Shown here: in pieces, positions 1 to 6,893 of the stretch
Layout: every line of letters starts with the position of its first letter
Position numbering within the stretch: position 1 is the first letter of the stretch
NCBI GenBank assembly: GCA_028701335.1
Contig: JAQVQY010000005.1
Location: 1 to 45,420 of the forward strand
Source of the DNA: Eubacteriales bacterium
GTDB lineage: Bacteria > Bacillota > Clostridia > Christensenellales > Aristaeellaceae
Reading direction: 5' to 3'
DNA: 45,420 bases
Notes under the pieces: generated by a model
Seen by the model: only the letters and a program-made list of their open reading frames with translations
Database searches by the model: none
Told to the model about the DNA's origin: nothing
Position numbers and translations under genes: made by a program

Positions 1-118
1 AACCGAAGCAGATGATCCGCTGGCACTAAATCATCTATACAGAAGCAGACAATCTGTGTGCGTTTGTCATCCGAATCTCTTGTCATCATAAGGCATAAAC
101 CCCTTTGTTTCTTGCCCT

Positions 119-127
119 ATTATATCA
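119..127 (-). promoter_or_regulatory. Candidate extended -10 promoter reading off the left edge
   Basis: On the minus strand the sequence reads TGATATAAT, a perfect TATAAT with the upstream TG of an extended -10. No good -35 box lies 17 bases upstream. It sits in an AT-rich stretch (about 40-170) and would drive a gene lying left of the window. Bases 1-118 hold no coding region I can support. Confidence 0.35.
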
Positions 128-179
128 TATTTCGTCTTGTTTCCCTTGATTATTCCTTGCTTTCCTTCAGCTCAATGGC

Positions 180-209
180 AAAGTCCCAGCCGCTCGGGGC
201 TGGGACTTT
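180..209. other. Perfect 12-bp hairpin downstream of the ArsR gene
   Basis: Bases 180-191 pair perfectly with 198-209 around a 6-base loop. The stem lies 55 bases past the stop codon of the minus-strand ArsR gene. Neither flank has a U-tract, but the stem itself ends in AAA/TTT, so it could be a weak bidirectional terminator. The rest of the gap 1-263 shows only the candidate -10 element. Confidence 0.45.
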
Positions 210-263
210 GTCTACAGTCTGAGGCGTCATCGGACGCCTTGATTTATAGTATTATCCCTGGCT

Positions 264-659
264 TCAGGCTTCTTCAGGCGGCGTTACATAATCGCTCAGG
301 CAGACGCCGCTGCCGTTGGTCAGGCGCTCCAAAAAATCCTTGGCGGCGGCAATGCCGTCCTCGTTGAGGCTGTAATAAATCCACTTGCCCTTGCGTTTGG
401 TGTTCACCAGCCCATTTTCCCGAAGGGTCTTCAGGTGATGGCTGAGAGTCGCCTGGCTCCAGGAAACCAATTGCTGCATCTCATACACGCACAGGGGGCG
501 GCAGGACAAAGCGTCAACCAGCATCGCACGCTGAGGGTCTCCCAGGGCTTTGAGCATGGAAGCGCCATCCTGGTAATCGCGGCGTTCTTCAGGGCTGAGC
601 TGTTCCAGGACCGACTCCCTCAGTCCGCCATAATACGAGCGCTGGACAAACTTTTTCAT
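264..659 (-). CDS. ArsR/SmtB-family transcriptional repressor
   Basis: This 131-residue protein is a winged-helix ArsR-family regulator. The core helix-turn-helix is seen in the segment WSQATLSHHLKTLRENGLV, followed by a wing (KRKGKWIYYSL). The position that carries the ELCVCDL metal motif in true arsenic sensors reads PLCVYEM, so only one of the two cysteines is kept. A second cysteine lies near the C-terminus (GVCLSDY). Metal or metalloid sensing is therefore possible but not assured. The start is supported by GGAGA a few bases upstream of ATG 657-659. It is divergent from trkA and no obvious target gene adjoins it, although a decayed ArsC/Spx-family gene lies 5 kb away. These repressors usually bind their own promoter and release DNA on effector binding. 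Confidence 0.85.
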   Translation of the reverse strand: MKKFVQRSYYGGLRESVLEQLSPEERRDYQDGASMLKALGDPQRAMLVDALSCRPLCVYEMQQLVSWSQATLSHHLKTLRENGLVNTKRKGKWIYYSLNEDGIAAAKDFLERLTNGSGVCLSDYVTPPEEA

Positions 660-802
660 GACTATCTTCTCCTGTCATATTCCGGGGGAAACTTTTCTAT
701 GCAGCCGGCAACCATCGTGTATTGAATGGATAAAACCCTTGGCATGACGTCCCCTGGCTTGTTGGATTTCTGAACCATGCTGTCTGCATCATTCGCGCTT
801 AT

Positions 803-831
803 ATACTAATACAAAACTCGAAATTCCGCAA
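803..831 (-). promoter_or_regulatory. Candidate promoter of the ArsR gene
   Basis: Minus-strand TTGCGG (826-831) and TAGTAT (803-808) are separated by exactly 17 bases in an AT-rich block. This gives a leader of about 140 bases before the ArsR start. I could not identify a convincing ArsR-type inverted repeat here. Confidence 0.4.
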
Positions 832-1005
832 GTGTAAAATGTAATATATTTGTTGGAATCCAGCAATATCGTAATCTGTCGCTATCCCGAAAAACAAAAA
901 AACCTCCATTTTATCAAGCGGCCGGCGTAATTATTGCCAGCATTTGTCCGGCGACCGGCTTAATTGGGCGGCCCGGGCCGGCCGGAGGCCGGGTTCCGGC
1001 GCCGT

Positions 1006-1035
1006 TTGCGTGACCTTGGGCGCAGGGTTTATAAT
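1006..1035 (+). promoter_or_regulatory. Candidate promoter of trkA-trkH
   Basis: A perfect TATAAT (1030-1035) follows a weak TTGCGT (1006-1011) with 18-base spacing. Transcription would begin near 1042, leaving a short leader that carries GGGAGGG just before the trkA ATG. The rest of the 404-base gap between ArsR and trkA (660-1063) holds GC-rich inverted repeats around 965-1003 but no gene and no riboswitch that I recognise. Confidence 0.45.
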
Positions 1036-1063
1036 GGCGGGGAAATGCGCGTCGGGAGGGAAT

Positions 1064-2434
1064 ATGTACATTATCATCGTGGGAGACGGCAAGGTAGGCC
1101 ACGAACTGGCCTCCCGCCTGGTGGCTGAGGAGCACGAGGTCGCCATCGTGGAGCGCAGCGAGCTGGTCCTGCAGCGCAACCAGGATATGCTGGACGCGAT
1201 GTATATCAAAGGTAACGGGGTGAGCGTGGAAACGCTCAGGGAAGCGGCCATCCAACGGGCGGACATCGTCATCGCGGTGACGGTATCCGACGAAGTCAAT
1301 ATGCTGGTCTGCCTGACCGCCAAGCGCCTGGGCGCCCGGTACGCCATCGCCCGCATCAGGGACCCCGAGTACAACCGCAGCCAGCGTTTCCTGATGGAAG
1401 AACTGCTGATTGACTATATCCTGAACCCCGAGCGCACCCTGGCGATGGAGATCAGCCGGATTCTCCGCTATCCCTTCGCAGGCGGGGTGGAGACCTTTGC
1501 CGGGGGCCAGGTGGAGATGGTGGACTTCCGCGTCGCCAAGCCGGACGGCCTGGCCGGGATGAGCCTTAAGGCCATCGCCCGCCACAAAAAGCATCTGCCC
1601 CAGGTGCTGGTAAGCGCTGTGGAGCGGGACGGGGAAGCCATCATTCCAAAGGGTGATTTCGTTTTAAGGGAAGGGGACCGGGTCTTTGTGGTGTCAGACA
1701 CCGCTACCATCACGGCTTTCTTCAAAGCCCTGGGCAAGAACACCATCAGCGTCCAAAGCGCTATGATCATGGGAGGCAGCCGCATCGCCTTCTACCTGGC
1801 CAGGATTCTATTGGAGACCCGCATGGCCGTTTCCATCATTGAGATTGACCCCGAAAAAGCCCGGGAGATGACGGATATGCTGCCGGAGGCCAATATCATC
1901 CTGGGCGACGGCACCGACCATGAGCTGCTGATGGAAGAAGGGCTTAAAAAAAATGACGCGTTCATCACCCTTTCCGGCCGTGACGAGGACAACATCATGG
2001 CTGGCTTTTACGCGGCCCGCAATGGGGTGCGCAAGGTGGTGGTGAAGAACAACCATGAGAATTACAATCCCATCCTCAGGCTGATGGGCCTTGACAGCGC
2101 TGTGAGCGCCAAGCAGGTCACCAGCAACACCATCCTGCGCACGGTGCGCACACGCTCCGGCGCCGCGGGCCCCAACCAGGTGCAGCGCCTCTACCGGCTG
2201 ATGGACGGTAAGGCCGAGGCGCTGGAGTTCAATGTGGGCCAAACGGAGCCGGTGATTGGCATCAAGCTCAAGGACCTTTGGATAAAGCCGGACGCGCTGG
2301 TGGCCGTCATCGTTCGCAATGGAAAGGTGCATATCCCCTTCGGGGAGGACACGCTGGAGAGCGGCGACCGGGTCATCGTGATTGTCAGGGAAAGCGGCAT
2401 GAACGAACTGGGCGACATCATCCGGAGACATTGA
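1064..2434 (+). CDS. trkA: Trk potassium uptake protein TrkA
   Basis: TrkA is the cytoplasmic nucleotide-binding ring that gates the TrkH potassium channel. The 456-residue product has the usual duplicated layout: RCK-N with a dinucleotide loop GDGKVG (residues 7-12), RCK-C, then a second RCK-N starting near MIMGGSRIAF and a second RCK-C ending at the C-terminus. The start at 1064 was chosen over the longer frame from 944 because GGGAGGG lies 3 bases upstream and the protein begins exactly at the first Rossmann strand (MYIIIVGDGKVG). The second Rossmann loop (MGGSRIA) departs from strict GxGxxG, which is usual for the second half of TrkA. trkH starts 2 bases after the stop, so the pair is translationally coupled. 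Confidence 0.95.
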   Translation: MYIIIVGDGKVGHELASRLVAEEHEVAIVERSELVLQRNQDMLDAMYIKGNGVSVETLREAAIQRADIVIAVTVSDEVNMLVCLTAKRLGARYAIARIRDPEYNRSQRFLMEELLIDYILNPERTLAMEISRILRYPFAGGVETFAGGQVEMVDFRVAKPDGLAGMSLKAIARHKKHLPQVLVSAVERDGEAIIPKGDFVLREGDRVFVVSDTATITAFFKALGKNTISVQSAMIMGGSRIAFYLARILLETRMAVSIIEIDPEKAREMTDMLPEANIILGDGTDHELLMEEGLKKNDAFITLSGRDEDNIMAGFYAARNGVRKVVVKNNHENYNPILRLMGLDSAVSAKQVTSNTILRTVRTRSGAAGPNQVQRLYRLMDGKAEALEFNVGQTEPVIGIKLKDLWIKPDALVAVIVRNGKVHIPFGEDTLESGDRVIVIVRESGMNELGDIIRRH

Positions 2435-2436
2435 TA

Positions 2437-3885
2437 ATGAATTACGCGCTGGTCCTGAACCTCCTGGGAAGGCTGCTGGCGGTGGAAGCCGGGCTGATGA
2501 TGCCTTCCCTTTTTGTGGCCCTGGCGGACGGAGGGAGGGATGCACTGGCGTTCGCGTACAGCATCATCCTGGCGTTGGCAGCGGGACTTCTGCTGATATT
2601 GTTTTTTCGCCCCAGGGAGCGGGAGCTGCACGCCTATGAGGGCTTGGTGGTGGTGGGGCTGGCCTGGGCGCTGCTGTCCGCCTTTGGCGCGCTGCCCTTT
2701 ATGTTTTCGGGCGCCGCGGGGTACTTCTGGGATGCTTATTTTGAAACTGTCTCCGGCTTCACCACCACCGGCGCCACCATCTTCAGCCAGGTGGAGCAGT
2801 TTGGAAAGGGCATCCTGTTCTGGCGCTCCTTCACCCACTGGGTGGGAGGCATGGGCATCCTGATCCTCACCCTGGCGGTGATGCCCAAACTGGGGGCGCG
2901 CAGCGCCTTCCTGGCCCGAGCGGAGAGCCCAGGCCCCACATTTTCCAGGATGCTGCCCCGCATGCGGGACACCGCCCGGGTGCTGTACGCCATCTACGCC
3001 GTGATGACGCTTTTGCTCACAGGCCTTCTGATGCTCTCGGGCCTGCCGCTGTTTGACGCGGCCATCCACGCGCTGGGCACGGCCGGCACGGGCGGTTTCT
3101 CCAACCGCAACCTGTCGGTGGGCGCGTACAACAACGTGGCGGCCGAGATCCTCATCACGGTGTTCATGTTCCTCTTTGGCACCAACTTCATCGTCTATTT
3201 CCGCCTGCTCAAGGGTGAGGGAATAAAGGCCCTGCGCCATGAAGAGATCCGAACCTATTACCTGATCGGGCTTGTGGCCATCGCAGTCATCACCCTGAAC
3301 ACCACCGCCCACTATGGCGATGCGGCCACGGCCTTGCGCCACGCCAGCTTCCAGGTGGCCTCCATCATGTCTACCACCGGATTCTCCACCAGCGACTTCG
3401 ACCTGTGGCCCCAGTTTTCCAGGATCCTGCTGGTGTTGCTGATGCTCATCGGCGCCTGCGCCGGCTCGACCGGCGGGGGCATCAAGGTGTCCCGGATCAT
3501 GCTGATGGGAAAATCCGCGGGCCGGGAAATCGGCCACACGGTGCGCCCCCGCCATGTGAAAACCATCAAGCTGGAGGGGCGGTTGGTAGACGCTGAAACC
3601 CTGCATAGCGTGATGGTGTTTTTTATCATTTATGTCTTCTTTCTTCTGCTAGGGACACTGCTGGCCAGCCTGGACGGGGTAAATTTCACCACCAGCTTTT
3701 CCGCCACGGCGTCCTGCCTGTCAAACATTGGGCCAGGCCTGTCCCTGGTGGGGCCTATGGAAAGCTATGGGCACTTCTCCCCGGGGGTGAAGTATATGTT
3801 CTCGGGCTTGATGCTGCTGGGCCGCCTGGAATTCATTCCCCTGCTGGTGCTCTTTCACCCGGCCGTTTGGCGCAGGGCACACTGA
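2437..3885 (+). CDS. trkH: Trk potassium uptake channel subunit TrkH
   Basis: This 482-residue membrane protein is the ion-conducting subunit of the Trk system. The four selectivity-filter segments are visible in order: SGFTTTGATIF, GTAGTGGFSN, STTGFSTSDFD and LSNIGPGLSLVG, each between hydrophobic pore helices. The sequence ends in the family's typical GRLEFIPLLVLF helix. The start ATG at 2437 gives the first membrane helix directly; the longer frame from 2278 would overlap trkA. Together with TrkA it forms the complete uptake system, which in Firmicutes is commonly controlled by cyclic di-AMP binding to RCK-C domains (family knowledge, not visible here). Confidence 0.95.
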   Translation: MNYALVLNLLGRLLAVEAGLMMPSLFVALADGGRDALAFAYSIILALAAGLLLILFFRPRERELHAYEGLVVVGLAWALLSAFGALPFMFSGAAGYFWDAYFETVSGFTTTGATIFSQVEQFGKGILFWRSFTHWVGGMGILILTLAVMPKLGARSAFLARAESPGPTFSRMLPRMRDTARVLYAIYAVMTLLLTGLLMLSGLPLFDAAIHALGTAGTGGFSNRNLSVGAYNNVAAEILITVFMFLFGTNFIVYFRLLKGEGIKALRHEEIRTYYLIGLVAIAVITLNTTAHYGDAATALRHASFQVASIMSTTGFSTSDFDLWPQFSRILLVLLMLIGACAGSTGGGIKVSRIMLMGKSAGREIGHTVRPRHVKTIKLEGRLVDAETLHSVMVFFIIYVFFLLLGTLLASLDGVNFTTSFSATASCLSNIGPGLSLVGPMESYGHFSPGVKYMFSGLMLLGRLEFIPLLVLFHPAVWRRAH

Positions 3886-3896
3886 CATGTTACAAT
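3867..3896 (+). promoter_or_regulatory. Weak candidate promoter before the nitroreductase gene
   Basis: TTGGCG (3867-3872) and TACAAT (3891-3896) are 18 bases apart and overlap the end of trkH. The nitroreductase gene could use this promoter or be read through from trkAH. Confidence 0.25.
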
Positions 3897-3923
3897 AACA
3901 GCACCAATACGCTGGAGGACAGC

Positions 3924-4703
3924 ATGAAAAACGACGAGAGCATTAGAAAACTGCGTGATTTCCTCAAAGAAAATATCCGCAAGGGCACGGACTTCTCCCA
4001 GTCCGACCAGTCCCTGGGCTATCCCATGCCGCCGGTGGAAAAGCCGCTGGAGGAAGGGCAAAAAGCCCAGCCGCTGCCCGAATGGCGGGGCGCCATAACG
4101 CTTGACAACGATGTGGCCGGCCTCATCGGCCGGCGCCAGAGCGCAAGGCGTTACCCGGATAAGCCCATCACGGCGGAGGAACTGTCCTTCCTGCTGTGGG
4201 CCACCCAGGGGGTGCGCAGGATCAAGGGGGAGCGCGTGATGCGCAACGTTCCCTCCGCCGGCAACCGCCACGCGCTGGAAACCTACCTGGCGCTCACCAA
4301 ACCAGCCATTACCCGGGACGGCCAGGCGTTTTCCGCCGGCCTCTGGCGCTATCTGCCGCTTGAGCACGCGCTGGTCTACCAGGGGAGCCCCGGGAACCTT
4401 CAGGACAAAGTAGCACAGGCCGCCATGGGGCAAACCTTTGTGGGCCAGGCCCCGGTAGTATTCATCTGGAGCGCCATCCCCTACCGCATGGAGTGGCGTT
4501 ATCTACACGCCTCCCACAAGGAGATCGCCCTGGACGCCGGCCATGTCTGCCAAAACCTCTACCTGGCGGCGGAAGCCATCCGATGCGTGACCTGCGCCGT
4601 TGCCGCCTATGACCAGAAGGAAGCGGACGGGCTGCTGGGCCTGGACGGGGAGGATGAGTTCGTTATCTACATGGCGCCGGTTGGAAGGGCACGGGAAGCG
4701 TGA
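3924..4703 (+). CDS. SagB/ThcOx-type nitroreductase-family protein
   Basis: The 259-residue product belongs to the FMN-dependent nitroreductase superfamily, SagB/ThcOx branch. The family core is clear: the Arg-rich flavin site GRRQSARRYPDKPI (about 69-82), the LLWATQGVRR segment, VPSAGNRHALE, and the late segment GHVCQNLYLAAEAI. SagB proteins can oxidise azolines in peptide maturation, but stand-alone copies such as this have no cyclodehydratase or precursor gene beside them, so a general oxidoreductase role is more likely. The start at 3924 has GGAGG 5 bases upstream; an earlier in-frame start at 3867 would overlap trkH. It has no signal peptide or membrane helix. Confidence 0.85.
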   Translation: MKNDESIRKLRDFLKENIRKGTDFSQSDQSLGYPMPPVEKPLEEGQKAQPLPEWRGAITLDNDVAGLIGRRQSARRYPDKPITAEELSFLLWATQGVRRIKGERVMRNVPSAGNRHALETYLALTKPAITRDGQAFSAGLWRYLPLEHALVYQGSPGNLQDKVAQAAMGQTFVGQAPVVFIWSAIPYRMEWRYLHASHKEIALDAGHVCQNLYLAAEAIRCVTCAVAAYDQKEADGLLGLDGEDEFVIYMAPVGRAREA

Positions 4704-4742
4704 AGCTGCGGCATACAAAACAATAATGAAGGGAGGCACATC

Positions 4743-5717
4743 ATGCAGAGCGTCGGATTGATTATCAGCCACAAGAACAACGAGGAGCGCCGTGCCCTCC
4801 TGCCAGGGGACTTGGCCGGGATACGGCACCGGCGGAAGCTTTATTTTGAGAAAGGATACGGCCTTTCCCTGGGGATACCGGACGCGGCCTACATCGCCCA
4901 GGGGGTAAAGATGGTGCCACGGTCGGAAGCCCTGAAATGCGACATCATCACCGATGTGAAGCTGGGGGACGCGGACTACCTGGAAGAACTTCAGCCCGGC
5001 CGGATTCTCTTTGGCTGGGCCCACGCGGTGCAGATGACAGATTTCACCACCCAGGTCTTAAGCGGCCGCCACAGTGTCCTGGCCTGGGAGGAGATCTATG
5101 AGGACGGGCGCTACCTCTTCTACCGCAACCGGGAAGTGGCGGGCGAGGCCGCAATCCTCCACGGCTTCCGCTACAGCGGCCGGATGCCCTATGACGCCAC
5201 GGTGGCCATCCTGGGCAACGGGCAGACCGCCAAGGGTGCCCTGCGCATCCTCCACGGCCTGGGAGCCCGGGTGGATGTATACGGCCGCAAATTTGAGAAG
5301 CTGTTCCGCAAAAAAATGTATGATTATGATGTGCTGGTAAACTGCGTCATGTGGGACACTTCCCGGGAGGACCGGGTCATCTACCGCAAAGACCTGAAGA
5401 AGATGAAGCCGGGGACGCTGATTATCGACGTCACCTGCAACCAGTCCCTGGAAATAGAGACCTCCTGCCCCACCACCATTGACGACCCGGTCTACACGGT
5501 GGACGGCGTGGTCCACTACGCGGTGGACAACACCCCCGCCATGTACCCCAAGACCGTCAGCCATGTGATAAGCCAGGGGCTGGCGCCCCTGATTGACCCG
5601 ATGGTGGAGGGAAAGCTACCTGAGCATATGAAAGCCGCGGTGGTGATTGACCAGGGCAAGATCCTGCAGGAGGAGATCCGTACTTTCCGGGAAGCCCGGG
5701 GGCTGCCCTGCTATTAG
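4743..5717 (+). CDS. N5-(carboxyethyl)ornithine synthase-like dehydrogenase
   Basis: This 324-residue protein belongs to the alanine dehydrogenase/transhydrogenase fold and most resembles N5-(carboxyethyl)ornithine synthase, which condenses pyruvate with the side-chain amine of ornithine or lysine using NADPH. Visible features are the N-terminal substrate motif NNEERRALLP (12-21), DVKLG with a candidate catalytic Lys73, GWAHAV (91-96), the Rossmann loop GNGQTAKG (158-165) and a late VDNTPAMYPKTVS motif. The length matches the lactococcal enzyme (about 313). GGGAGG precedes the ATG. The gene follows the nitroreductase after 39 bases and may be cotranscribed. Substrate assignment is by family resemblance only. 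Confidence 0.75.
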   Translation: MQSVGLIISHKNNEERRALLPGDLAGIRHRRKLYFEKGYGLSLGIPDAAYIAQGVKMVPRSEALKCDIITDVKLGDADYLEELQPGRILFGWAHAVQMTDFTTQVLSGRHSVLAWEEIYEDGRYLFYRNREVAGEAAILHGFRYSGRMPYDATVAILGNGQTAKGALRILHGLGARVDVYGRKFEKLFRKKMYDYDVLVNCVMWDTSREDRVIYRKDLKKMKPGTLIIDVTCNQSLEIETSCPTTIDDPVYTVDGVVHYAVDNTPAMYPKTVSHVISQGLAPLIDPMVEGKLPEHMKAAVVIDQGKILQEEIRTFREARGLPCY

Positions 5718-5727
5718 CCATTGAATA

Positions 5728-6060
5728 ATGCCGCTTAATGTCCGCTGCCCCGGCTGCTGCACCTGCAAAAATGCCAGAGGCTGGCTGAATGGGAAGGCAT
5801 CGCCTACACCTTCCGGAATATCAAAGAGGATAACCCTAAACGGATAGAGCTGGCCGCCTGGCATAATAATGGCGGGCTGCCTCTAAAGAGGTTCTTTATC
5901 CCCTGCGGCCTAAGCTGCCGGGCGCCGGGACATTAGGATAAGCTGCCCGGAATGCCGGAATGGGGTGGTTGGCGCTGCTGGCCTCAGACGGTATGCTGGT
6001 GAAATGCCCTATCCTGGCGGAGTTCCGGAAAAGGAATGGGCGCAAGCGCTGGAGGGCTGA
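5728..6060 (+). pseudogene. Decayed ArsC/Spx-family (thioredoxin-fold) gene
   Basis: No single frame is open, but successive frames give a recognisable ArsC/Spx/YffB-type protein in the right order. From ATG 5728 one frame reads CPGCCTCKNARGWLN, the redox-cysteine start of the family (usually YPxCSTCKKAKxWL). The next frame continues GIAYTFRNIKEDNP and GLPLKRFF. Another gives WLALLASDGMLVKCPIL, and a last one VPEKEWAQALEG, ending at TGA 6058-6060. At least three frameshifts and a TAG at about 5933 are needed, so the gene is dead unless the sequence has several errors. It lies 10 bases after the carboxyethylornithine synthase-like gene. It fills the otherwise empty gap 5718-6085. Confidence 0.75.
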
Positions 6061-6085
6061 TGCCCTGACAGGGTGAGGAAATCAT

Positions 6086-6793
6086 TTACCTCCCCAGCCA
6101 GCTGACCGCGTCCTCACTGATGGTCATGCCAATTTTGCGCTGCAGGGCCAGGGAACTCTCGTTGCCCAGGATCACCTGGCCAAACACCCGCTCCCCCAGG
6201 GCCAGCACCCGGTTGATCATGTGCCCCTCCATCTGCCAGGCATAGCCCTTGCGGCGCTGCCAGGGAAAGACATAGAGCATTCCCAGGCTGCCCTCGTCAT
6301 GCCGTCCGATAAAGCCCACAAGGTCATCGCCGGTGTAACCGCCCATGATGTCTCCCCGGGCGACATGCTCAGCCAACCCCTCGCCGTCCAGCAGCTGGTA
6401 ATGCTCCCGCACCAGGGGATACTCGTCCATGGTCAGGGGACGGAGAATAAAACCCGGGTCCACCGGCACGGGCACATCGCTTTCATAGACCGTGTTGTTG
6501 ACCGGCGTTCGCCAGGTGAAACCGTAGCGTGCCGAAATCGGGCCATCCAGCGCCGTCCGCTCATTGGTCATAATATCGCAGTCAGGAAGCGAGAAGAGCA
6601 TAGCCTCAGCCGTCTCATCGCTGTCGGCGCACAGAAAAACGATGCCGCTCTGGGCGTCCCTCAGCAGGGCGCCGTCTTCTTTGATATCCAGGATCTCCGC
6701 GCCTTCCCGGTCAAACGCCGCCAGGGCCGCCACCCGAAGCAGGGGCTTTTCATTCAGGAAGCGGAGGGCGCGTTCACGCATTTCTTGATACAT
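6086..6793 (-). CDS. GNAT-family N-acetyltransferase
   Basis: The 235-residue product has a C-terminal GNAT domain. It is seen in the strand GFIGRHDEGSLGMLYV followed by the acetyl-CoA loop PWQRRKGYAW (R/Q-x-x-G-x-G/A pattern) and the helix-strand ending VILGNESSLALQRKIGM, typical of the family's last substrate-facing elements. The first 120 residues form a separate, less conserved domain. The start at 6793 has AAGGA about 8 bases upstream, whereas an upstream in-frame codon at 6817 has no site. The substrate cannot be read from the sequence. It stands alone after the alaS-like gene, separated from it by a terminator. Confidence 0.8.
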   Translation of the reverse strand: MYQEMRERALRFLNEKPLLRVAALAAFDREGAEILDIKEDGALLRDAQSGIVFLCADSDETAEAMLFSLPDCDIMTNERTALDGPISARYGFTWRTPVNNTVYESDVPVPVDPGFILRPLTMDEYPLVREHYQLLDGEGLAEHVARGDIMGGYTGDDLVGFIGRHDEGSLGMLYVFPWQRRKGYAWQMEGHMINRVLALGERVFGQVILGNESSLALQRKIGMTISEDAVSWLGR

Positions 6794-6832
6794 GGTATTT
6801 TCCTTATGTACTGACAAACATTTATCGGAGTG

Positions 6833-6860
6833 AAAACGCCGGACGCTGCCGTCCGGCGTT
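6833..6860 (-). terminator. Rho-independent terminator after the alaS-like gene
   Basis: Bases 6835-6844 pair perfectly with 6851-6860 around a 6-base loop (10-bp GC-rich stem). Read on the minus strand it is followed by TTTTCA. It lies 33 bases past the alaS-like stop and ends that transcript before the GNAT gene. Confidence 0.7.
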
Positions 6861-6893
6861 CGTTCTGAACCAACATGGCTACAGGCCCTGTGT

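Noticed and set aside
940-1063. Possible cyclic-di-AMP riboswitch upstream of trkA
   Set aside because: The GC-rich inverted repeats here do not show the conserved pieces of that riboswitch, and the predicted transcript start leaves only about 20 bases of leader.
2191-3606. Long minus-strand open frame antisense to trkH (471 codons)
   Set aside because: It overlaps the well-supported trkH gene, has a low-complexity His/Gly/Gln-rich translation and no family resemblance; such shadows are common in GC-rich genes.
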